A stretch of 5,679 nucleotides of DNA, from contig MHDW01000100.1 of assembly GCA_001803645.1 (NCBI GenBank), positions 1,278-6,956 of the forward strand, read 5' to 3'. The translations under genes were made by a program, and so were the position numbers. Source of the DNA: Nitrospirae bacterium GWC2_42_7. Lineage in GTDB: Bacteria > Nitrospirota > Thermodesulfovibrionia > Thermodesulfovibrionales > UBA6898. Shown here in pieces: positions 1 to 5,679 of the stretch; the stretch's first letter is position 1, and every line of letters starts with the position of its first letter. The notes beneath the pieces are model-generated. The model had not been told where the DNA came from. It searched no databases and saw only the letters and a list, made by a program, of their open reading frames with translations.

Positions 1-1
1 G

Positions 2-316
2 GCTACTTCAAATACCTTTCTTGTTCCATCAACAGCCATAGTGGAGCAGATGGTCGAAAGCACACCCGAAGGATTTGCTACAACCGGTTTTACAAGCGGA
101 AGAAAGCGTAATGTTAAGATGCTGAAGGTCAACGGGGTTTATCCTACAAAGATGAATATTACAAATAAAAAATATGGTTTAATGAGACCTCTGTTTATTT
201 TAATACCCGCTGTTCCGAAACCTGAGGTGAAGAAATTCGTTGATTTTACTCTAAGCAAGGATGGGCAGAATTTTATAGGTTCTCTTGGGGTGGTATCACT
301 GATAGATATTAAATGA
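2..316 (+). CDS. PstS-like substrate-binding protein, C-terminal part (5' end outside window)
   Basis: This is the last 104 residues of a periplasmic-type solute-binding protein, probably of the phosphate-binding (PstS-like, PBP superfamily) group. The reading frame is open from the first bases of the window, so the true start lies upstream; the in-frame GTG at 41 is an internal valine, not a start. The visible part has the usual C-terminal layout of PstS-like proteins: a 'STPEGFATTGF' segment matching the PstS 'GIGYVG' region, then 'LKVNGVYPT', then 'YGLMRPLFILI', a helix 'EVKKFVDFTLSKDGQNFI', and a closing 'GVVSL' strand. The family binds phosphate or a related oxyanion for an ABC transporter, but binding residues lie mostly in the missing part, so the ligand is not determined. 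Its TGA overlaps the ATG of the following hybrid kinase by four bases, which suggests co-translation and a shared role. It could be a dedicated sensory binding protein rather than a transport component. Family assignment is fairly secure; ligand is unknown. Confidence 0.8.
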   Translation, partial: ATSNTFLVPSTAIVEQMVESTPEGFATTGFTSGRKRNVKMLKVNGVYPTKMNITNKKYGLMRPLFILIPAVPKPEVKKFVDFTLSKDGQNFIGSLGVVSLIDIK

Positions 317-2523
317 AGATCTCCCTGCAGACAAAGGTAGCTGTAATTGTTGCTCTGGTCATAATTTCAGTCAGTTTAATAAGCACATATCAATTTATAT
401 CTGCACACAGCCGCAGCAAAGAACAAGGGCGTGTTATCAGGGGAATGGCGCTCAGCTATGCTCTTTCCAAGGCTGCAGAAGAAGGTCTTATTAATGAAGA
501 TCTCGACCTCATTAAAAAGGCATCCAATATTATTATGTCACAGGATGTAATCCTTGTGCAGGTTTATTCAAATATATGGGAGCCGATTGATGCTTTCCCC
601 TTTAATAGTCTAAAAGAACCGCCTGGCTCTGAAGCTGTAAGGCATTTCAACGACATCTCATCACCCATGTATCTAAAGAAGAATGGGGACTTTGACTTTT
701 ACAGTCCCATATTGTTTAAGGCTACTGAAAATTCAGCTCCTATGGCCATTGGTTTTGTGAGGGTGATATTATCTTCTTCCAGTGTCAGAAAAGAGATAAG
801 CCGGATAGTGCTTACGAATGTCTTAATTGCTGTAGTTCTGACACTGTTTGCGATTGTGTCCATCAATATGTTGCTCAGGCGTCTTGTGATCAGGCCTGTA
901 ATAAGTCTTTACAAATCTGTTGCAATGTTTAAAAATGGCACTCTGCCAGATAATCAAGGCGCTCTGCCCGGCTCTGCAGACGAGATAAAGGAGCTTTCTG
1001 CTGAATTTCATCATATGTGCACGTCTATCAGGGAAAAAGAAGAGAAGCTGATTGAGTCAGACAAGCGGATAAGATCGCTTTTTGAAAGGGTTGAACATGG
1101 AATTTTCAGGCTTGATTCGGACGGACATATTATTGAAGCAAATGACAGGTTCAGGCAGTTGTTTGGAGGTGTAACAGACCTCTGCGATATTCTGGTCGGC
1201 GATCTTAGCGCTTCCAAATGTCTTAAAAATGCTTCCACTGAAAAGGTATTACATATAGAAGAAAAAGCTGTTGGGAAGTATGGAGATGAAATTATCGTAT
1301 CGTTAACTCTATATAGAGAGATGGATGATGCAGGAAACGTAAAAGGTTTTGACGGATACATCATTGACATAACCGAGAATAAAAGACTAGAGGAAAGGCT
1401 TATAAGATCACAGAAGATGGAGGCTGTTGGTACTCTTGCAGGAGGAATGGCGCATGATTTCAACAATATACTTACAGCAATACTTGGCTATTCCGAGATC
1501 ATTCTCTCGATGACTGAAGAAGGGTCACAATTCTACAAACCTGCTACTATAATCTACGAGGCAGCCACAAGGGGGGCAGATTTCGGAAAGAAAATTCTGG
1601 CTTTAACACGCAAAGAGAAACTTGAAGCAAAATCCCTGAACATAAATGATCTTGTCAGAAGTTCGATCGATCTCCTGCAGAGAAGCATACATAAGAATAT
1701 CGAGATAGTTACGAACCTGAAAAAAGGGATACCTAATATAAAGGCCGACCTGTCCCAGTTGCAACAGGTTATACTCAACCTTGCGGTAAATGCGCGTGAT
1801 GCAATGCCGGATGGGGGGAAACTAACGATCGAAACCTCTTTTATTGGAGAAGGAGCTGATGTTAATACAGCAAGAGAAAAGGCTGAGTTTGTAAAACTGT
1901 CTATTTCTGATACAGGTATTGGCATGGACAAGCTAACACAAGGCCATATATTTGATCCTTTTTTTACTACAAAAGATGTTGGAAAAGGCACAGGACTCGG
2001 ACTTTATATTGTACATTCGATAGTAAGTAATCACGGAGGATATATAAATTTTTACAGCGAACCCAACAAGGGGACACAGTTCAGTATATATCTGCCTGTT
2101 ACGAAAGCTGTTGGACCGGAAGAAGCACATGATGCAATAGATCTTCAAGGCTCAGGAACCATACTTGTTATCGATGATGAGACATTCATCAGGGAAATGT
2201 GCAAGGATATGCTTGAGAGACTCGGCTATAAAGTGATATCGGCAGAGAACGGACCGGAAGGGATTAAAATCTTCAGGGAAATGAAGGACGAGATAGCTGT
2301 TGTAATTCTGGATATGGTTATGCCTGTGATGAGCGGCAACGAGGTTTTTCATGCACTTAAGACAATAAAAAATGATGTGAAGGTACTGCTTTGTTCCGGC
2401 TACAGCCAGAATGGCTTTGCAGGGATAGATGAACTGTTGAGGAACGGTGCATTAGGTTTTATTCAGAAGCCTTTTGCACGCCAGACAATAGCAGTTGAAA
2501 TAAAAAAAGCCCTTTCTGCATAG
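313..2523 (+). CDS. Membrane-bound hybrid sensor histidine kinase (HAMP-PAS-HisKA-HATPase_c-REC)
   Basis: A complete 736-aa hybrid two-component kinase. Domains in order: TM helix about residues 8-29; extracytoplasmic segment about 30-163; second TM about 164-187; HAMP about 188-240 (P195, then the DEIKEL stretch); PAS about 253-356, ending in the typical 'DITENKRLEERL' linker; HisKA with phospho-acceptor H381 in 'GGMAHDFNNIL'; HATPase_c with N-box N493 ('AVNARDAM'), G1 'DTGIGM' (D533), F-box 'FDPFFTTK' and G2 'GKGTGLGL' (557-564); C-terminal receiver about 616-734 with acidic pair D621/D622, phospho-acceptor D667 in 'ILDMVMPVMSG', S695 and K719. All catalytic residues needed for autophosphorylation and transfer to D667 appear intact. 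The HDFNN type of H-box resembles NtrB/CckA-like kinases. The extracytoplasmic segment is not a family I can name; its size and N-terminal helix would suit a small Cache/PAS-like sensor. No DNA-binding output or Hpt domain follows, so the downstream target is unknown. The ATG overlaps the binding-protein stop (ATGA) and no clear Shine-Dalgarno precedes it, suggesting translational coupling. Confidence 0.95.
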   Translation: MKISLQTKVAVIVALVIISVSLISTYQFISAHSRSKEQGRVIRGMALSYALSKAAEEGLINEDLDLIKKASNIIMSQDVILVQVYSNIWEPIDAFPFNSLKEPPGSEAVRHFNDISSPMYLKKNGDFDFYSPILFKATENSAPMAIGFVRVILSSSSVRKEISRIVLTNVLIAVVLTLFAIVSINMLLRRLVIRPVISLYKSVAMFKNGTLPDNQGALPGSADEIKELSAEFHHMCTSIREKEEKLIESDKRIRSLFERVEHGIFRLDSDGHIIEANDRFRQLFGGVTDLCDILVGDLSASKCLKNASTEKVLHIEEKAVGKYGDEIIVSLTLYREMDDAGNVKGFDGYIIDITENKRLEERLIRSQKMEAVGTLAGGMAHDFNNILTAILGYSEIILSMTEEGSQFYKPATIIYEAATRGADFGKKILALTRKEKLEAKSLNINDLVRSSIDLLQRSIHKNIEIVTNLKKGIPNIKADLSQLQQVILNLAVNARDAMPDGGKLTIETSFIGEGADVNTAREKAEFVKLSISDTGIGMDKLTQGHIFDPFFTTKDVGKGTGLGLYIVHSIVSNHGGYINFYSEPNKGTQFSIYLPVTKAVGPEEAHDAIDLQGSGTILVIDDETFIREMCKDMLERLGYKVISAENGPEGIKIFREMKDEIAVVILDMVMPVMSGNEVFHALKTIKNDVKVLLCSGYSQNGFAGIDELLRNGALGFIQKPFARQTIAVEIKKALSA

Positions 2524-2533
2524 AGAACCTCGC

Positions 2534-2563
2534 TTGACTTTAAAACTCTTGTAGTGGTAATTT
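2534..2563 (+). promoter_or_regulatory. Weak sigma70-type promoter candidate in the 49-base spacer before ileS
   Basis: The spacer 2524-2572 holds TTGACT at 2534-2539 (five of six to the -35 consensus) and, 18 bases on, TAATTT at 2558-2563 (about three of six to TATAAT) preceded by TGG, an extended -10 form. A start of transcription about seven bases further would fall near 2570, only a few bases before the ileS ATG, leaving almost no leader. There is no hairpin with a T-run, so no intrinsic terminator separates the kinase gene from ileS and read-through is possible. The match may be chance. Confidence 0.25.
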
Positions 2564-2572
2564 TTATGTTCC

Positions 2573-5371
2573 ATGAGTAAAGATTATAAGGACACTCTCA
2601 ATCTTCCGCAGACGGATTTTCCTATGAAAGCGAACCTTTCACAGAGAGAACCGGCTATGCTCGGATTCTGGGAAGAAAAAAAGATCTATGAAAAGATGCA
2701 GGAGAGACATGGGAAAAAACCTGCAAATAAATATATCCTGCATGACGGCCCTCCTTATGCAAATGGCCATATTCATATGGGCCATGCTCTCAACAAGATC
2801 CTAAAAGATATTCTTGTAAAATACAGGTCTATGAAAGGTTTTTATGCCCCATATGTTCCGGGTTGGGACTGTCATGGACTTCCTATCGAACTTCAGGTCG
2901 ATAAAAATCTGGGGGACAAGAAAGACAAGGTCAGTAAACTCGAAAAAAGAAAGCTATGTAAGGAATATGCTGCTGAATTCGTTGATATACAGAGAGAAGA
3001 GTTTAAAAGGCTCGGAGTATTCGGAGACTGGTCAAGGCCATATCTTACGATGTCATTTGAGTATGAAGCCTCGATAGTCCGGGAGTTCAATAAGTTTGTA
3101 AAGAACGGCTCTGTATATAAGGGAAAGAAACCCGTACATTGGTGCCCGTCTTGTGTTACTGCGCTTGCAGAGGCTGAGGTTGAACATGCAGACAAGGAAT
3201 CGCCTTCTGTGTTTGTTAAGTTTGAGCTGGATGATGATAACAGGACTAAATTCTCACCTTTGCTTAAAGACAAAAAAACATTTGTGATAATCTGGACGAC
3301 AACTCCTTGGACCCTTCCGGCAAACCTTGCCATCGCTTTTAATCCTGAACTGGATTATGTGGCTGTTGAAAGCGATGATGAGGTTTACATTGTTGCAGAA
3401 GGCAGGCTTGAGGCACTTAAAGAGAGAATAGGGCTTTCGGGCAATATCATCGCAAGAGCACAAGGCAAAGAACTTGAAGGCATGAACGCAGAGCACCCGT
3501 TCATAGCCAGAAAATCACAGGTTGTGCATGGAGATTTTGTATCTCTTGATGAAGGCACCGGAATAGTTCATATCGCTCCGGGACATGGTGAGGATGACTA
3601 CGAAATAGGGCTGAAATACGGGCTGGATATTTTTGCTCCTGTTGATGACAGAGGTAAATTCACAAAGCACGCAGGTGATCTCGAAGGCCAGTTTGTTTTC
3701 AAGGCAAACGCTGTGATAATAGAGACCTTGAAGAATAAATACGCACTTATAAAAGAAGAAAAAATAACACATTCCTATCCTCACTGCTGGAGGTGCAAGA
3801 GACCTGTCATTTTCCGTGCAACAGAACAATGGTTTATCTCTGTTGAACGCAATGACCTGAGAATAAAATGCATTGAGGAAATAGATAAGGTGAAGTGGGT
3901 TCCGAAATGGGGCAGGGAGAGAATTCTCGGTATGGTGAACAGCAGGCCTGACTGGTGTATATCAAGGCAGAGGAGCTGGGGCGTGCCTATCACTTTAATA
4001 AGATGTGAGGAATGCGGAGAATTTATTGAGGAGCAGAGCATTCTTGATAATATAGTCAGCCTTGTTGAACATAATGGCGCTGATATATGGTTTATGAAGA
4101 ATGCTGAAGAATTTCTTCCAAAAGGATATGCCTGCAAAAAATGCGGCAAAACAAATTTCGCAAAAGAAATGGACATACTTGATGTCTGGTTTGATTCAGG
4201 TGTCAGCCATGCAGCTGTTGTCGAAAGGGACGAAAGGTTTTCTTCATGGCCTGCAGACATGTATCTTGAAGGAAGCGACCAGCACAGGGGCTGGTTCCAG
4301 AGTTCTTTGCTTGCTTCAGTTGGAACAAGAGGAAGTGCTCCTTACAGGACTGTCCTGACACATGGTTTTGTTGTGGACGGTTCAGGCAAAAAAATGTCAA
4401 AGTCTCTTGGCAATGTCATAGCTCCGCAGGAGATAATCAAAGGATATGGAGCAGAGATATTGCGTATATGGGTCTCATCTGAAGATTACAGGGATGATAT
4501 CAGGATCTCAAAAGAGATACTGAACAGGCAGACAGAGGCTTACAGGAAAATAAGGAATACGTGCAGGTTTCTGATAGGCAATATAAATGATTTTGACTAC
4601 AAAGACTACAGCGATAAACTTCAGGATATAGACAAGTGGGCCATGAGCAGGCTTCAGGCGCTTATAGGAAAGGTCACGGCAGCTTATGAGAACTGCGAGT
4701 TCCATGAAGTGTTTCATTCTATACACAACTTCTGTGTTGTTGACATGAGCTCGTTCTATTTCGATGTGCTCAAAGACAGGCTTTATACCGGAAAAGCGGA
4801 TTCTGTTGAACGTCGCGCAAACCAGTGGGTTTTGTCTGAGATATTGTCAACATTAACAAGGCTTATGGCTCCGGTACTCTCTTTTACAGCAGAAGAGGTT
4901 TGGGGATATGTGACAAAACAACAGTCAGAACAAAAAGCTGCTGAATCGGTTTTTCTTTCGTCTTTTCCGGAAGTCAGAACTGAATTTGCAGATAATGTTC
5001 TTGAGGAAAAATGGAAAGACTTGCTTGACCTGCGCAATGAGGTAAATAAGGCACTCGAAATAAAAAGGGCCGAGAAGTTTATCGGAAATCCGCTCGAGGC
5101 AAAGGTCAGCATGCATATGCCTGACAAATATTTGTCCTTATGCCGGCATTATTCTGATTTCATGCCTGCGTTTTTTCTTGTTTCAGAAGTTGAGATAAGT
5201 ACTGAAAAACTGGCAGGTTCATATGAATCCGGTGCTATTGAAGGACTTCAGGTCTTGGTGCAGAGAGCTTCAGGTAATAAATGCCAGCGCTGCTGGAACT
5301 GGAGTGAAAGCGTTGGAAAGTTCGAAGAGTCCCCTGATATATGCGAGAAATGCTATAAAGCTGTAAAATGA
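2573..5371 (+). CDS. ileS: Isoleucyl-tRNA synthetase
   Basis: A complete 932-aa class I aminoacyl-tRNA synthetase that charges tRNA-Ile with isoleucine in the cytoplasm using ATP. The start '[22 protein letters not shown]' is the usual bacterial IleRS N-terminus, which fixes the ATG at 2573 although only a weak GTAGTGG at 2551-2557 could act as ribosome site. The HIGH motif appears as HMGH (68-71, within '[13 protein letters not shown]') and KMSKS is at 607-611. The CP1 editing domain, which hydrolyses mischarged Val-tRNA-Ile, is intact: threonine-rich 'TTTPWTLPA' (242-250) and '[16 protein letters not shown]' (328-343), including H333 and D342. The '[13 protein letters not shown]' block (537-549) and anticodon-binding helices follow. 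CxxC pairs occur at C191/C194, C405/C408, C478/C481, C521/C524 and C904/C907 with C924/C927; the last four cysteines match the C-terminal zinc finger of E. coli-type (IleS1) enzymes. Length matches that class. The TGA overlaps the lspA ATG by four bases, pointing to co-translation. Confidence 0.99.
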   Translation: MSKDYKDTLNLPQTDFPMKANLSQREPAMLGFWEEKKIYEKMQERHGKKPANKYILHDGPPYANGHIHMGHALNKILKDILVKYRSMKGFYAPYVPGWDCHGLPIELQVDKNLGDKKDKVSKLEKRKLCKEYAAEFVDIQREEFKRLGVFGDWSRPYLTMSFEYEASIVREFNKFVKNGSVYKGKKPVHWCPSCVTALAEAEVEHADKESPSVFVKFELDDDNRTKFSPLLKDKKTFVIIWTTTPWTLPANLAIAFNPELDYVAVESDDEVYIVAEGRLEALKERIGLSGNIIARAQGKELEGMNAEHPFIARKSQVVHGDFVSLDEGTGIVHIAPGHGEDDYEIGLKYGLDIFAPVDDRGKFTKHAGDLEGQFVFKANAVIIETLKNKYALIKEEKITHSYPHCWRCKRPVIFRATEQWFISVERNDLRIKCIEEIDKVKWVPKWGRERILGMVNSRPDWCISRQRSWGVPITLIRCEECGEFIEEQSILDNIVSLVEHNGADIWFMKNAEEFLPKGYACKKCGKTNFAKEMDILDVWFDSGVSHAAVVERDERFSSWPADMYLEGSDQHRGWFQSSLLASVGTRGSAPYRTVLTHGFVVDGSGKKMSKSLGNVIAPQEIIKGYGAEILRIWVSSEDYRDDIRISKEILNRQTEAYRKIRNTCRFLIGNINDFDYKDYSDKLQDIDKWAMSRLQALIGKVTAAYENCEFHEVFHSIHNFCVVDMSSFYFDVLKDRLYTGKADSVERRANQWVLSEILSTLTRLMAPVLSFTAEEVWGYVTKQQSEQKAAESVFLSSFPEVRTEFADNVLEEKWKDLLDLRNEVNKALEIKRAEKFIGNPLEAKVSMHMPDKYLSLCRHYSDFMPAFFLVSEVEISTEKLAGSYESGAIEGLQVLVQRASGNKCQRCWNWSESVGKFEESPDICEKCYKAVK

Positions 5372-5679
5372 AAAAAAGGATAATTTACGGCCTGCTGCTG
5401 ATTCTTGCCATAGTGGTTTTTGACCAGTCCACAAAATACCTCGCAAGGACGCATATAGGACAATTCGAAACAATAGAGGTCATCCCTTTTGTTAATCTCG
5501 TGAATGTTCAGAATGAAGGCTCTGCTTTTGGAATGTTCAGAAGCCTGGGAAATACATTTTTTATCCTTATCTCAACAGCTGCAATTATCTTTATGTTATG
5601 GCTAATTGTTACAGGCAAGGAGGATTACCGGCTATTCTCGATCCTTGCAGGCGGTGCGCTTGGGAATCTTACTGACAGA
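5368..5679 (+). CDS. lspA: Lipoprotein signal peptidase (signal peptidase II), N-terminal part (3' end outside window)
   Basis: The first 104 codons of LspA, the inner-membrane aspartic protease that cleaves signal peptides from diacylglyceryl-modified prolipoproteins. The start gives '[27 protein letters not shown]', a first TM helix (about 5-18) with the family motif 'DQxTK' at D19-K23. The second conserved block '[10 protein letters not shown]' (46-55) is intact, a TM helix follows at about 63-81, and another begins near 89 and runs into '[10 protein letters not shown]' (95-104), at which the window stops. The two catalytic aspartates of the family, in the later 'VVDF' and 'NxADS' motifs, therefore lie beyond the window and cannot be checked. 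The start codon shares four bases (ATGA) with the ileS stop, and no strong Shine-Dalgarno is visible, so translation probably depends on ribosomes finishing ileS. The full protein would be expected at about 150-170 residues. Identification is secure from three motifs and the ileS neighbour. Confidence 0.97.
   Translation, partial: MKKRIIYGLLLILAIVVFDQSTKYLARTHIGQFETIEVIPFVNLVNVQNEGSAFGMFRSLGNTFFILISTAAIIFMLWLIVTGKEDYRLFSILAGGALGNLTDR

Noticed and set aside
41..316. A 91-residue gene starting at the GTG at 41
   Set aside because: The frame is open upstream to the window edge and the upstream residues ('TFLVPSTAIVEQM') continue the binding-protein fold, so 41 is an internal valine codon of a truncated gene.
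1011..1466. 151-residue open frame on the minus strand inside the kinase gene (and a similar one at 1554-1991)
   Set aside because: Both are antisense to the PAS, HisKA and HATPase_c domains, whose motifs are all intact on the plus strand. Their translations show no domain and their composition is what antisense frames of this gene would give.
2524..2572. Intrinsic terminator or T-box riboswitch before ileS
   Set aside because: The spacer of 49 bases has no stem with a following T-run and is far too short for a T-box leader; the T-rich run at 2561-2565 has no hairpin before it.
3781..4260. 159-residue open frame on the minus strand inside ileS
   Set aside because: It lies entirely opposite strongly conserved IleRS sequence, its translation is serine/leucine-rich low-quality sequence with no recognisable motif, and it has no ribosome site. 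It is a shadow of the real gene.
1..5679. Mobile element, CRISPR array, defence island or RNA gene
   Set aside because: No transposase, integrase, spaced direct repeats, terminal inverted repeats or tRNA/rRNA-like stretch was found by reading; coding sequence fills almost all of the window with coherent conserved genes.

Overview
The window is a gene-dense stretch with every supported gene on the + strand and about 49 bases of non-coding DNA. It looks like a chromosomal segment of a Gram-negative bacterium. The periplasmic-type binding protein, the membrane hybrid histidine kinase with an extracytoplasmic sensor segment, and the ileS-lspA pair all fit that. The IleRS carries CxxC pairs and a long '[13 protein letters not shown]' block that remind me of Desulfobacterota or Nitrospirota proteins. 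That placement is an impression from memory, not a search result, and should be held loosely.

Layout: (1) Positions 2-316 hold the C-terminal part of a PstS-like substrate-binding protein, cut by the window start. (2) Positions 313-2523 encode a complete 736-aa hybrid histidine kinase (TM, extracytoplasmic sensor, TM, HAMP, PAS, HisKA, HATPase_c, receiver), whose ATG overlaps the previous stop as ATGA. (3) Positions 2524-2572 are a short spacer with no visible terminator and one weak promoter candidate. (4) Positions 2573-5371 encode a complete 932-aa isoleucyl-tRNA synthetase. (5) Positions 5368-5679 hold the first 104 codons of lspA (signal peptidase II), again joined by an ATGA overlap and cut by the window end.

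Functionally there are two modules. The first is a sensory pair: a binding protein coupled to a hybrid kinase, which suggests that the binding protein's ligand or its transport state may feed the kinase. No transporter permease, Hpt protein or DNA-binding response regulator is visible in the window. The second is a housekeeping pair, ileS-lspA, a gene order found in many bacteria. I see no mobile element, CRISPR array, RNA gene, repeat family or defence system. The region is largely ordinary; the binding protein-kinase coupling and the zinc-site complement of the IleRS are the points most worth a second look.
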